Shown piece after piece: positions 11,721 to 23,790 of a stretch of DNA of 64,000 bases. Both the position numbers and the translations under genes were made by a program. Source of the DNA: Paragonimus westermani (taxonomy: Eukaryota > Platyhelminthes > Trematoda > Plagiorchiida > Troglotrematidae); assembly GCA_008508345.1 (NCBI GenBank), contig QNGE01003551.1, positions 17,378-81,377 on the forward strand, written 5' to 3'. The notes beneath the pieces are model-generated. The model had not been told where the DNA came from. It did no database searches and worked only from the letters and a program-made list of their open reading frames with translations. Each line of letters opens with the position of its first letter. Position 1 is the first letter of the stretch.

Positions 11721-14644
11721 CAAGGCACACTACGAAGTATTTGAGAGGCCACGAGATAGTGTCTAGCATCATTTGTGCTGTTCGAGAATTGTCAAACAAC
11801 ATCTTGTTGATATTACGTGAGGTGCAAAAATCGTAACTAATATCTTGCTCAAGAAGTCAGATGTAGCAAGTTGAAATACGCAATAGTATTCACAAATATG
11901 ACAGACATAAATCTACGGCTGATTTCCACGCAGTAGCAGTAGCAAATAAGCCGAAGAAATCGTGATTTGACTGTTATTATGTACAGAGTAATTATTCAAC
12001 AGTGCCATCCTGGTTTTCTGAGGATTACTTCACCAGTGCCGAAACGAGCAGGGAAATTCCATGCAATCTGTACATTTCGTATACTGAGGGATCTCCTTTT
12101 ATTCGAGACGCGGTAGGGTCCACAATAATCTCAAAACAGACGGAGGCCAATGGGGGTTTAGTACAATGTTAACATTCCATGCAAACGTTGGATGAGTTAC
12201 CTAAGTGTCGTCCAGACTCATCGTGCACACAAGATCAAGTGACATCTCTCACTTCACACTTTGACAAGCAGACTAATCCGAGTGTGAAGAAAGTACGGAA
12301 CAATAGCTTTCGTTATTCTCCCATGAACAAAACTTTCCCATTTATCAGATTCAGCCCTTTGAACCACTTCGACTAGATTCGGGTTCAAAAATGGGTGCAA
12401 ATGATGGGGGAAATTTAATCGAATTTAACCGAGTTTCAGCTTTCAAACCTCGACACTCCCTTCAGACTACGTTGGTGTGAAAATATTGCGACAGATTGAA
12501 TATCGTTATATAATCCTACAAGAAATCCATTGTGGTGTTTTCCATATGCGTTTGGCAATTTGCTGAACACAATCTCATCAGCTGCAGCCGAAATCGAAAC
12601 AGTCAGCTCGTGTAAACAACCGTTGTAGAGTTGACAATAACTACGAGCCCTGTGTACCAGTACAGATAAAAAAGTGACTCCACATCGTGCTCTAATATGT
12701 CCAATATGCCTAGACAACGCCCAGTCATAGACTGCCAACAAACCTCAACCAACCAAGTGGTTGTTCGGTGTTCAGTCGTTTGAACTGATCACGTGACACA
12801 TGTACGGTGTTGGGTCACCGAAGTTAATCTGGAATTAAACAGCCTGTTCTGTCTCAACCGTTTCCACATTGGATCGTTCAAATTTGGTTGCATTTATGCT
12901 TGAAATGCTGCCGGTCGGAATTGTCGCGTATCAAACCATAGTAAAGATGGAGTAGGACCGATGTCCACTGTATACAAATGGCTGCTCGTATAAACAATTG
13001 GGCAGACAAGTTGGAAAGCGATATATGCATCAGGTGGAGAGTAGATGGATCGACTGTATGAAAAAATAGGTAACCTATTATTCACATCTTGATAATTTTG
13101 TGTTACAATTGTGTGAATCGTGCATAGTACCAACACAGTTCTCTCAAGTCAGAGGCATGTGTCTCCATTCAGAAAAAATGGGCTTAGTTCGGGAATATGT
13201 TAACAGTGAGAAAGTATCCAAGGTACTTAACGCAAAATTCACTCCACAACTCGTCACCGGAATTACATTGGAAATGACCGTCCTCTACTCAACAGTGATA
13301 ACGTGTGTAGGTTAATTGGATGACCTCAGGTTAGTTCCTGTGACTGAATATACAATGGATGATTAGATTAAGTCGCCCCACCTGAAGCAGCCAGCAATTA
13401 GGACAGTCATATCCGGTTATCCATGAATACCAATGCGAATACAATGCATCACACAATAGGTTGTGAATTGTCTTACCATTGTTCGCCATCGACTCGGAAT
13501 GCGTTGGTTCGTATGCGTAGCTTCAATGCTGCGTAGCACATTACTCGACCCCGTCACTATCACATAAAGTGAACGACGCATATCACCCACATTTACCTCA
13601 CCGTTGTACACGGTCAGAATGTAGCAGGATGAACACAATATAAAAAACGTTGTCGTGACTGAGCACCACGCAATTTTCTTGATTTGCCATCATAGGAACA
13701 GACCAGCTCATTATGTCTTTACCATTCAGGTCAACGTAAGGACGCACTTTATCAAGAAAGAAACACATTCAGCTGATATTTCTCTAAACAGCCTCCGATG
13801 GAAGTAATAATTTGATCACAGTGGGGCCTAATCACCAGCATTCACGCGTATCACCAGGTAATTGCATAATAGTGGGTCTTGGAAACGGTATGGATCGAGA
13901 CACGGTACTCTTAACTCAACGACAGTGTTTTTACAGTTGTTGGATGGGGAGGCGACGGCTGACAGTTACCAGAATTCAAACAATTCCATGGAGAAATCAT
14001 TTTTTGCAGAACTTTAAAACAATGGGGACTTAGCTTTCTTATAACTAAACAAGTTTTTTCCTTCACTTCCAGCTAGCATGGCTTACTCAGGCGAACTTGG
14101 TGGTTATTCGATCGTTCCCGTTCTATCAGTCCATTGTCAGAGAATCGCGGTACCCGGATAACCTCGCACCGGATGTGTAAAGTGAGAAGTCAAACTGTCC
14201 CGTGAGACGCGAACTCAATTACGGTATTCGCAGCGCCGGGATTAAGTCACCACTAGGGTAAACCTCGAAGAATCATGTGAAGGAGGCTAGCCATTCTTAT
14301 GACAGTTCCGGTGGATGAAGAACAGATCTTCAATTAGCACATCACGCTAAGAGTTAATGCAGTCATGGAGTTCTTGCTGATTATTTTATCTACATGAATG
14401 ATAGCCTGAGAAATATGCCATCTGCTTTGAGTACATACATATACACACAGGTTTCCGATTGTCTCCTGCCGTGCGTTACTACAAAAAAACCAATTATCGT
14501 GTGAAGTCTAATAGTAGCCACTGTCATTCGTTAACAGTCAGCCTCTGTTTATGCGGTTTGTCTTATGACGCCTTGATGAAAACCTATGTAATTGTATTGA
14601 CTTGAGAAAGAATTATCGAAAACAATTGTTCGTCACATCGTTAC
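11721..14644. other. No recognised feature
   Basis: Short open stretches occur on both strands (for example 12436-12741 minus), but none shows a domain, a coding context or similarity to the elements elsewhere in the window that I could see. Confidence 0.4.
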
Positions 14645-15190
14645 NNNNNNNNNNNNNNNNNNNNNNNNNNNNNNNNNNNNNNNNNNNNNNNNNNNNNNNN
14701 NNNNNNNNNNNNNNNNNNNNNNNNNNNNNNNNNNNNNNNNNNNNNNNNNNNNNNNNNNNNNNNNNNNNNNNNNNNNNNNNNNNNNNNNNNNNNNNNNNNN
14801 NNNNNNNNNNNNNNNNNNNNNNNNNNNNNNNNNNNNNNNNNNNNNNNNNNNNNNNNNNNNNNNNNNNNNNNNNNNNNNNNNNNNNNNNNNNNNNNNNNNN
14901 NNNNNNNNNNNNNNNNNNNNNNNNNNNNNNNNNNNNNNNNNNNNNNNNNNNNNNNNNNNNNNNNNNNNNNNNNNNNNNNNNNNNNNNNNNNNNNNNNNNN
15001 NNNNNNNNNNNNNNNNNNNNNNNNNNNNNNNNNNNNNNNNNNNNNNNNNNNNNNNNNNNNNNNNNNNNNNNNNNNNNNNNNNNNNNNNNNNNNNNNNNNN
15101 NNNNNNNNNNNNNNNNNNNNNNNNNNNNNNNNNNNNNNNNNNNNNNNNNNNNNNNNNNNNNNNNNNNNNNNNNNNNNNNNNNNNNNNNNN
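14645..15190. other. Assembly gap (546 N)
   Basis: A run of 546 undetermined bases. Any open frame drawn across it is meaningless. Its right edge coincides exactly with the left arm of a perfect inverted repeat, so the gap may reflect a palindrome or repeat the assembler could not resolve. Confidence 0.95.
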
Positions 15191-15284
15191 TCACGTCATG
15201 TGGTTTTAATCTTTAGTTCAGTCGCATCTGCACATGCCCATGTATCTGCATGCATTTTTAAAAGCTTACTTTGGCAACTGACCA
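15191..15284 (+). repeat. 94-bp inverted repeat, left arm
   Basis: This arm starts at the first base after the gap and is the exact reverse complement, by eye over 94 bases, of 15506-15599. The intervening loop is 221 bp. The sequence includes a TGCATGCA palindrome but no coding signal. Because the arm begins exactly at the gap, the true repeat may extend into the missing sequence. Confidence 0.88.
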
Positions 15285-15505
15285 TACGCGAACGTTCCAC
15301 TTTTCACTTATGTAAGGCTGTATAGGTTCAATAGATAGAATATGACAACGTGGTTCCAATTACTCGAGTGTACAGAAGCCGGTTTCTTGATGTACCAACA
15401 GACAGCTCACAACTCATCTGATGTCTGTTAATTTACAGAGGAATTTCACCACTTTCGTTTCGGGATTTTTGTGACCACACAGCTGAGGCGAACGGCAATA
15501 CTGCC

Positions 15506-15599
15506 TGGTCAGTTGCCAAAGTAAGCTTTTAAAAATGCATGCAGATACATGGGCATGTGCAGATGCGACTGAACTAAAGATTAAAACCACATGACGTGA
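15506..15599 (-). repeat. 94-bp inverted repeat, right arm
   Basis: Reverse complement of 15191-15284 with no mismatch seen. Sequence beyond 15599 (GGAGAAAATAAG...) would be the prediction for what lies just inside the right edge of the gap if the inverted repeat is longer. Confidence 0.88.
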
Positions 15600-16154
15600 G
15601 GAGAAAATAAGTTGTGATAAATTGCTCGTTTGTCTTCTGGTGGTAACCTTGTTCTCTGCACCTTCCAAAGTATTGTTGTCAATCTTGTGAGAAACACCAA
15701 CTACCTATGTGTGCCCGAATTATATATTAATTTATGGACTTACTGATCCCGTGCGTCTAAACCCTTTAGCGTTGTACTTGTTGATCCTGTATGAGATGGG
15801 TTCAAGTTGAGCAAATCTAAACGTTAGCTCTTTCATCGAATTGGCTACTATCCTGGACATCGACTAAGAAAATTCGGTTTCTATGCATCGCGCTACCGAT
15901 TTAAGCCCATATCAGAAACCGCATAACCTCAAACTATTAATAAGCTTCGTGTGCTTTCCGGATGTAATCCCATAGTCGCCGTTTCGTATCAAGTGTATTA
16001 GTTTTACTCATTGTATTTAACTGTCTATTTCACATGTATACATCGTGGTTCTAAGATTTTCATCAAAAACCTTTTAGTGGAGCTAAATCATCCATCTTTC
16101 TCCTCTGTTTAGACAACGATAGACTTACAGGAACCACAGATTCTGTGGGGGTGA

Positions 16155-16380
16155 CGCGCCTATTTTTGCATGTAGACACAGTTCTGTGTGATCACATGAA
16201 CATTCATCCTATGACGTTTTCATCGCTTAACCAAAAACAGCATTGGAGGTTATTTACAATTGGGCAAGGAAATCGGGACAACGGATTTTTGAGTCAAAAT
16301 ATTACACCACTAACGTATGTGGGACGTCGTTTGAGTCACAGACTGATCACAAACCACTGATTTCATTGTTGTTTTCCTTG
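16155..16380 (+). pseudogene. Degenerate gypsy RNase H domain
   Basis: In one frame PIFACRHS (like ILACDAS), then SHEHSSYDVFIA, then YNWARKSGQRIFE and NVCGTSF lead to QTDHKPLISLL, with TDHKPL at 16342-16359. The spacing from the first Y block to TDHKPL fits a gypsy RNase H (YSQIEKE...YLCGRxFxLxTDHKPL) without indels. The first catalytic aspartate of the DAS motif reads as R and a stop lies between blocks, so it is inactive. Confidence 0.7.
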
Positions 16381-16754
16381 TTGTTGCTGTTGTTACTGTT
16401 TGTGGACAATGTCTTTCGATAGAAGCTTACTCTAACAACACAAATTAGGTACTAACTCTAAGTGTTTGCTATTAGCAGATTTCCTTCATTCATGAGGTAC
16501 TGGACTGTAGCGCTGACGAGGTAGGCTATTTAACGTGAATCTAACATGAATCCCATGGGAATCTGGAAACGATATTTAACAACTGCCGAGACGTCTAATG
16601 GAATGTACCCACTATCCGAATTGTTTCATTTGATACAAAATCCAGACACGAAACACTCGAACAATGCTATCATCCGCCGGGTGACAAATTATCATACCAC
16701 ATTCACAACACCTAAGTGACATCTAACTATCGCGTGGCTATTTGTGAAAGCAGC

Positions 16755-17370
16755 TGAGTTACACTTCCACACAACATGTCCAAATGAACTGAGACTGGTT
16801 GATGTCTGTGCGTTCCGTGGATCCCGATTGATCTGTCAACGTGGAGTCCGCCCTCAAGTTGCAAACGAGTTATATTGTGTTTGCTCGCTTGTGGTTCGAG
16901 TGATGATGACAGAATGAGAGTATTGCTAGTGATCAAAAATATGAGTACGATAGTAGAAAACCTGTTGAAATCGCAATGTTTATCGGACACATGTGCGATA
17001 TACCACATCTGGTCAAGCGTACCCACGGATTCGATCTGATGAGTGATCGGGGCGCATCCATGTCGATCACGTTGATGCCCAACCTAACTGGATGGATGTG
17101 TATTGGGTGTCACAGAGCAGAGCACTGGAAACTATCGGAATAATGTACTCACCATGTGTTATATCTGGCTGCGTGGAAACTAGTTCTACTGACGAGGACT
17201 CATCGTTTATCAGCGGGGAACTAGAGTGGTTCACAGCCATCAATGGAGCCCAACGTGTCTGTTTAATCCCGTATTACCCTAATTTGAGTCGTGTAGCTGA
17301 ACGCGTATGGAAAACTGTTGGGTGGTTATTGGCAGACTATCGCTATATGAACAGTGCGGTCGTCTAGTAT
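16755..17370 (+). pseudogene. Degenerate gypsy integrase (H2C2 region and DD35E core)
   Basis: NELRLVDVCAFRGSRL and QVANELY near 16.79-16.87 kb match the stretch before the integrase zinc-binding domain (NELSVxDGCLLxGxRV). After several stops, GRIHVDHV starts the core at about 17.05 kb. WMDVYWVSQSRALETIGIM follows after an apparent deletion of the segment normally between them. Then ETSSTDEDSSF and PYYPNLSRVAERVWKTV complete the fold. The three acidic residues can all be seen: D in VDHV, D in STDED and E in VAER, with 35 residues between the last two, the DD35E spacing. Retroviral-type integrases join element DNA to host DNA. This one is broken by the deletion and stops. Confidence 0.78.
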
Positions 17371-17630
17371 TCACCTACAGCTCATTGTTGATTGGAAGAA
17401 CAAGGGAATCCACGGCAGAACCAGTGTTTAGGAGAAACCTCAAATAACCTGATTGCATTTGTTAGTTCTTAATCTCAGAATTCAGATGGAACCACAACAG
17501 TGGACCGTGGATTCGGTGATTATGCGGTCCAGCTAGTAATTTGGGAATGGGATTCGGTGTGCAACCACTTTCTCTATGGGGACGTGCAGGTAACCTACAT
17601 CAATAATGATGTCTGCTGAAAACCAAAATG

Positions 17631-18439
17631 AATTACATTTGTTTAATGATCATCCTGCATGTCAAAATCATTGTCAAATTTGCAAACGAGGTGTTGTTCT
17701 ACCGAATGAAATGTAGGTAACACAACCATTGAACACATGCCAGAAGACGGATACAACGGCTAGTGAACTGGAGCAGATGACCGATGGGGTTATTCTACGG
17801 TATTCATGTCATATCTGGATTCCAAATTTAGTGGGAAATGCAAAATTCACTGTACTGTCATTGTCATGTTCGGCTGATCCAGCCACATACTGAGTGAACA
17901 ATATTGATGATCGACAGACTCACTCACACGCGTTTCGCATGACCATTTAGACTGTTCAGACATCCGCCAAGCTCGGTGATGTTCGCACTTGTTTCTCGTA
18001 CTACTGGACAAACGAACCCATCTGAGCACAGGCTTTTCAAGCAAATTCTCATCGAGCCTAAACTCTATAACTGCTCAATTAACTGTGAATCACTTTTTCC
18101 AAATGTGCACTGGCAATCATTCGCTTTGCACGCATCTTCATTCCTCATGACTTCCTAATACGATGTTAAATTTGTGAGATACAGGGATGTCTAATAGTAT
18201 TTCTACAAGCAATTATTCATGCACCAAATACACCGACCATGTTATAACGTTTAGTTTACCCGGAGACGCACAGGTCTGTCACGAACTCAGGGATACTTTC
18301 AAGTTCCAGATCAACGTCCCGACATTTTCATGCATTATTCAGAAATCTAAGTGATAACATTCAATTATTGAACCACCTTTGTTCTGCAGTTTCGATGTGC
18401 AGTTTTGTGTTGCAGTCACTTTACTGCACCTCGCACAAC
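17631..18439. other. No recognised feature
   Basis: No open frame of note, repeat copy or domain. The stretch may include decayed 3' sequence or an LTR of the gypsy relic that ends near 17.63 kb, but I could not find LTR ends. Confidence 0.4.
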
Positions 18440-18641
18440 AATTGGAATGTCCGGAGTTCAAATCCCGGCCGTGGCAAGGATAAGCACTACTGAGGAGTTC
18501 TAATGAGAGCGAAACTCGAGTCTAGTGCTTCCATTCGAAACAGGCTGGCTGCTAAGTCTATCTGAATGTGAAGACTGCGATCAAATGTGAGTGATGGTCA
18601 ACTTGAAAATAAACCAAATCCCCGACTACTCATCAGTAATT
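18440..18641 (+). repeat. SINE family S1, copy 1 (body and tail)
   Basis: Shares GGAGTTCAAATCCCGGCCG (B-box-like) and a body with GAGCGAAACTCGAGTCTAGTGC with the copy at 18780-19005. Its last 51 bases (18590-18640) appear identical to 23740-23790, ending CATCAGTAAT; after that the copies diverge, which marks the 3' end of the family. Its 5' head is replaced or too diverged. Confidence 0.75.
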
Positions 18642-18779
18642 TAAAATATCGCCTTGCAGGTTTAATGAGTTCTGTGATCTCGACCTGTCTCTGAAGTCCT
18701 AATCGCGGACTTATCGATCGGAGTTAACAGGCAGTAACTGTGTCTCCTCTCGAGACGATCGGGCAACCTGATCATTGCT

Positions 18780-19005
18780 CACAAGCGAGAGTGGTTGAGC
18801 GTTCGGATTTGATAATTTGGTCGTGTCTAATGTGAGGTGAATGACGACGCAGTGGTTAACACGGTTGCCTCATGATTGGAATGTCCGGAGTTCAAATCCC
18901 GGCCGTTGCAAGGATATGCACCACTGACGAGCTCTAATGAGAGCGAAACTCGAGTCTAGTGCTTCTTTTCGAAAGACACCGGCTGGCTGCTAAGTCTATC
19001 TGAAA
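18780..19005 (+). repeat. SINE family S1, copy 2 (head, A/B boxes, body)
   Basis: Head GGTTGAGCGTTCGGATTTGA is shared with copies at 27.2, 29.9 and 40.3 kb. An A-box-like GTGGTTAACACGG lies at 18852-18864 and a B-box-like GAGTTCAAATCCC at 18888-18900, so the unit looks tRNA-derived and pol III transcribed. The body matches copy 1. The copy is interrupted by a single N at 19006 in the middle of the conserved CTATCTGAAtg stretch, so its tail is missing from the assembly rather than necessarily from the genome. Confidence 0.78.
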
Positions 19006-19006
19006 N
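19006..19006. other. Single undetermined base inside a SINE
   Basis: An isolated N interrupts SINE S1 copy 2 exactly where copies 1 and 3 continue. The sequence to the right does not match the family. This looks like a contig join placed at a repeat. Confidence 0.7.
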
Positions 19007-19974
19007 TAGTCCGCTTTATCGGTCAGTTCAGTATGTCAAGTGTAGATATTGTGAAGACATTCTCGATTCACCGCTTATCCAAACTCCTACACAATAGACA
19101 ATCGAGTGGCCGACAAATACAATATCGCATTAGGATGCAGCATCTGGATTTGCCAGACAATTTCAATGTCATATCTTTCGTTATTCGCTTAGCTCTTTGT
19201 TGTCTGTCGGATCAATCAGATTACAGCTGATGATATTGCGTGCATCACTGGTATCAGTCGACGACAGACTCCGATTTTTAAATACCAACGTACGTTTATA
19301 AGTCCGTGTTCTTGTCTCCATAAGTGAGAACTGTTTACTTCAACCGGTCTGATACCTGCTCCTTATAACTTATACGGAAAGTCCGAATTCACGTGGACTC
19401 TTGGGGTTGTTCGAAGTCCGTGATTCTGAGTGTTATTGTGGATGATTTGCTGTTCAATATATCCGAAGAACTGTGAAGTCTTCCGTACACCTCGGTCCCA
19501 CTTTTTGCATGAAGTAATCAACATGGGGACCAGATAAATAGTTGGTGGTAATTCAGTTGTTCGTGAGGAACGTGAGGAACACATAGCGATACTGAACTTT
19601 CCCGTGGTTTTGTTAATTACGTGTTGGCAATGACCCCTTTTTCTGACAGAAAATGCCGGTATTCCCCGTGGAGATTACGCTCACTCTCTTTAGTATGCGA
19701 ATAGTTGTTGGTTTGGATAATATGCCCAAAACTTCCCACCTAGAGAAATCAGTTCCGTAATCAGTTAATATTGAGTTGTCGATAATTAGCCTACTTTCAT
19801 GATTTTTTCACACTATGTTGGTTACATTAGGTGCATCACGAACACATCGGCTTAATTTTGCCATCAAGAGGACATTCAATACAGCGAAATCGACTATTTC
19901 TTTCACGAGCAACCCGTAGATCACTGTGAATTGGGAGGGCACAATGCTGGTTCACAATTCATCTGTGGGGATTT

Positions 19975-20345
19975 GCTCCTTCTTCTACAAGTGTTCAGCG
20001 GGGCATCATCCAACGTGGATCACGAGCGCCACTGTAAGTCATCTGTCTGATATGAGTCCTCAAGTTAGCCCGAATCTGTTGTTCATCGTTGTCTGTGGAA
20101 TTTCACAGAATCTGTCAAAGTTCGTTCGCCAGCGTACGATTACCACTACTGAAGCAATCACCGTTCGATTACGTACCCCAACCTTGTTCGGGCAGAACAA
20201 GTTTGCTCAATCTCTCAGCTGCTTTGGTCATTAGTTCGCCCACCCGGTCGACGGGTACGCAGTTAGCAGCACTCAAGTGGCTTTTACAAACGCAAATATG
20301 AGATAATGTGAATTTTGACCAATACCAAACTTCACATGTGGCCGT
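19975..20345 (-). pseudogene. Possible OTU-like cysteine protease relic
   Basis: One minus-strand frame stays coherent over about 120 codons with only three internal stops. It contains CVPVDRVGELMTKAAERLSK, then LVLPEQGWGT, then NGDCFSSGNRTLANEL, and about 20 residues later EQQIRANLRTHI. The NGDCF block and the following IRANL block resemble the active-site D-G-D/N-C-F/L segment and the downstream xxIRxxVxxxM helix of OTU cysteine proteases. I could not locate the catalytic histidine block. OTU domains occur in host deubiquitinases and in some mobile elements; neither is established here. The similarity is short, so this is tentative. Confidence 0.33.
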
Positions 20346-23300
20346 TTTCGTTTGTTTTGTTGTTTCATATCAGCGTCAGCGTTTGAAAAGTACAGCTGGA
20401 CTGAAAAACAGTCTGCATCGATAAATGCAAATGGAGAGAGTCAAAGCACACCATATTTTCCTAAGGAACTATGTTGTCACGATAACTTACCACCAAACGA
20501 CGGTGAATTCATTAACGAAACCGATTTCCAAATTAGTAAGATTTGACCGAAACTCAACAATTCCCCCGTGGAATCGGAGGAAGTTCACGCCATGTTTTTG
20601 GTCTCACCTCACCATTTGTGACCTCTGACGTGGCGTATTATAATCGTGTTGATGAAGCGCTCGGCAGTGGATATGATTTCTCAGTTTGGTGACCTTGTTA
20701 TCCAGCAGTATCGTTCCACGTCCTGCCAACGTGTCTTATCTGAACATCTTATCCATATATGGATGTTTTGTTGGAGGCAACCCCTTACGTTATCGAGATC
20801 GGCGTGAACAGCTCGCTCAAAAATGTTGCCATTTTGAGTTGGACGATAACCACAGCGGTGGTAACTGAACCTCAGGTGGATGTACTCAGGAAGATCAATA
20901 ACTATGGAATTTGAACAATTTGTTTTTTTTCCATGGCTGTTTTACATTTAGTTTTTCAGTCTATCAGAGATCATATATTACCATAAAAGTCTGATAGTGC
21001 TGTTACTGTACCTTGAGTAAACCACCCCTACTACTCCAGCTCCATTGTCGAGGTGAAGAATATTCACATTCTGCATAGCACGTCGGAATGTCCGAGAATC
21101 GATATGTCCCTCTGGTATAAAACATTTTCAAAGAATCAGAGTTATCCGGAACTATTGGTAAGCCACGTCTTTTCTTCTTCTAGGTAGATTATTTTGGAGC
21201 AAGAAACTGTCTGAACCTCAAGTAAGTGCTCATAGCAGTTGTATCTAAGCCTGTCTTTCTGTGGCATTTTACCTTACCAGTGGCTTACGAACTTTCAACC
21301 AAAGGGCTAATACCTCAGGCCTTAGGTTATTCCTTTCCGTTGATAACAAATCCTTGACATGATTAATTGAGCCCCAAGGAACTGTCCCTCCGTAATTTTG
21401 TCGCGTGGGCAATTCCACGGCCGTCGTCAGTAATCTGATTCCACCTGCATTTGCCATAAATTATCAGGGAGAAAGATAGCCAGCCCGTTGTCATGTCTTG
21501 CACTTGGTGTATATGCAGCTGCCAATCTTCCGAAAGCGGACAAGACCTCAAGGGTAGATGGAAGGTAGATGGAATTCATTTAGAAATCCATGCGTCTACA
21601 GGTTATCACATCTCTGACCTTAAAAATACTTCGATCACGCTAGTGTTAGGTGGTTTGGCAGATCTGGTTATGTAACGGAAAATTAGTTATGGAATATCTG
21701 TATTCCAACTGAACTGGAACTTGCAGTAAGTGTGACACGTCCTCTACGAACATGCCATGCTCAGTAAAAGCGGTAGTTGATTTGAGTGTGATCTGCCTGA
21801 AAAATCTTACTGACAGAGTCATTATCTGGAGTGATTGGCGAACTCCACATAATACCTACCGTCAAACAAATTGCTCCTTTGGGCCTGTGCAGTAGCTTGT
21901 TCGCAGGCCAGTTGCACAATAATTTTTATCACAAGATCAAATCAGATGGTTGTATGCTTTTTAGAGGGTGCACACTTTGGTTTTTAAACCCACTTACACC
22001 TTTTCGCCAACAGTTCGACGGGGTGAAACGTCGTATTCCGATCACCGGATAATGAGTCGGAAATTTATTCCGTATCAAAGACCACTCTGATTTCCTGGAT
22101 ACGTACCTCACATCTCTGAAGGTCAGTTCTTGAGTCTAATTGGGTTTTCGGTTGAACTGACAACAGTCGCATAAGTGCCGCTAACCCGGTCAACATACTG
22201 GTTAGAATTTGATCTCTTGAACAGGGGGCTCACTAGCACAAATTCATCGTTGTATGAAGATGCCGTGTTATATCCAAAACAAATAGGGCTAAGTCCACAA
22301 AATGGCCACAGAACCAGGTTGAGGACGTAAATTGAGCCCAGTTCTTGCCTCTGTTGTTTGGTGAAGCATATATCGTTTCAAGAGTTTTGAAAGATTGGGT
22401 TTAAGTCCAAGGAACAAGGAAAGCAACGCACAAAAACCGTAGTTTTGCGCATCAAAGCCGTGTATAGTTCGGTCAACTCCATTCGTCGGCGGAAAATTTG
22501 TTTCACGTGGTCACGTGGTGTTCACGGAAAGAATGACAATCGTTTAAATGTCTGGCCTTGAATCGCTGATATGAGGAACGCCTACATCTAATGTGTTATA
22601 AATTAATCCCGCCGTTTGACTTACGGGTGGCAATTTTCCATGGCTGCTTTAGAAGCGATTTTACGAAACGGAATCAAAGTTCACCTGACGAGTGATTTTG
22701 TAGGTTTTTTGCACGTGCACCGGTAGAAAATATCGCCCCAATTGACTAACTGATTATCAACCTTAAATCATGTCTCATAAAACCACAAAATCATATGACT
22801 GCCGCACTTTTGGGCAGTGAGTCCTACACTGGTAATTAGATAGCACTGGTGTTCTTACAACGAACAGCCAACCCTTAGTAGTAGGATTTAACTGACCCAA
22901 CTTTTAACGATAGTTCTTACAGTGATTAAGGAAAGCATAAAAACGGGACATGTAACTGTGATACGACTATCCAACTCGTCTCATCCTCTCACTAGTTTAG
23001 GAATGCATGTGTTTTGCTATCGCGTTAAGCAATTAGACACACCAAGTGCACCAAGTCAGACAGGAGACTGTAGGACGCTGATACGAGAACGCCTCCTTAG
23101 GTTCTACAAAGAAGTCATTATTTCACTCGTGGATATGTGTTACTGTACATTTTTTAAATGTAACAAGCCATTAAGTTTCACAGAGCGTCCGTGGAGTCTG
23201 GATAAAGACAACAGGTGGACGAGTCCATAACCACTGACGAACTCTTTGAACACGTACGGTGTGTGAGCTGAGACAACTTTTTGTTGGATACATAGTTCCC

Positions 23301-23662
23301 TGCCTGTGTGAAGCAATGTGGGAGGCAATGAAAATTTTCCTATAACCCTAAACTTCACTCACCGTTTGGATTATTCTATTGCGTGGCAAGTACACTTAAT
23401 CTAAGGACTGAACTCAGTCCGCACGCTTGGTAAGCGTCTATCGTAATTATGGCTTGGCCCTTTCGATGATCATGCCAGTGTTATTGTCGTGCAACGATTT
23501 CGTCCACGTTTGACTTAATCTGCTCACATTTAAGCGAAAGAAATGAAATCTGTGCATACAAGGGCACATATTAGTGCGCAGTCCTGCGGACGTTGAATTT
23601 GGATGCTGACTAAAGCTTGGAATCACTTCTGGGTGTACTCCTAGCTAATCGTAAAACATGTC
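20346..23662. other. No recognised feature
   Basis: Short open stretches at 20352-20546, 20686-20868, 21269-21551 (minus) and 22922-23230 show no domain I recognise and have no neighbouring coding context. Confidence 0.4.
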
Positions 23663-23790
23663 ACTCGAGTCTAGTGCTTCTTTTCGAAAGAGGCTGACTG
23701 GAAAGTCTGTCTGAATGCGAACGCTGCGACCCAATGCGAGTGATGGTCAACTTGAAAATAAACCAAATCCCCGACTACTCATCAGTAATC
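23663..23790 (+). repeat. SINE family S1, copy 3 (3' half)
   Basis: Begins at CTCGAGTCTAGTGCTTCTTT in the body and runs to CATCAGTAAT, where it ends at the same point as copy 1. The final 51 bases match copy 1 without a mismatch that I could see, which suggests a recently active source. The 5' half with the pol III boxes is absent. Confidence 0.78.

Larger units (their letters stand above)
16140..17630 (+). mobile_element. Ty3/gypsy-type LTR retrotransposon relic, RNase H to integrase
   Basis: Plus-strand frames give the second half of a gypsy pol in order: RNase H (16.15-16.38 kb), the H2C2-type region (16.755-16.93 kb), the integrase core (17.04-17.33 kb) and a post-core region with TVDRGFGDYAV near 17.5 kb. 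Stops, frameshifts and an internal deletion within the core show it is dead. The orientation is opposite to the two earlier gypsy relics. RT, gag and LTRs were not recognised; upstream sequence to the gap is unreadable. Family identity rests on several independent motif blocks in the correct order and spacing. Confidence 0.8.

Noticed and set aside
14602..15216. Long open frames across the N run on both strands
   Set aside because: They consist almost entirely of undetermined bases and carry no information.
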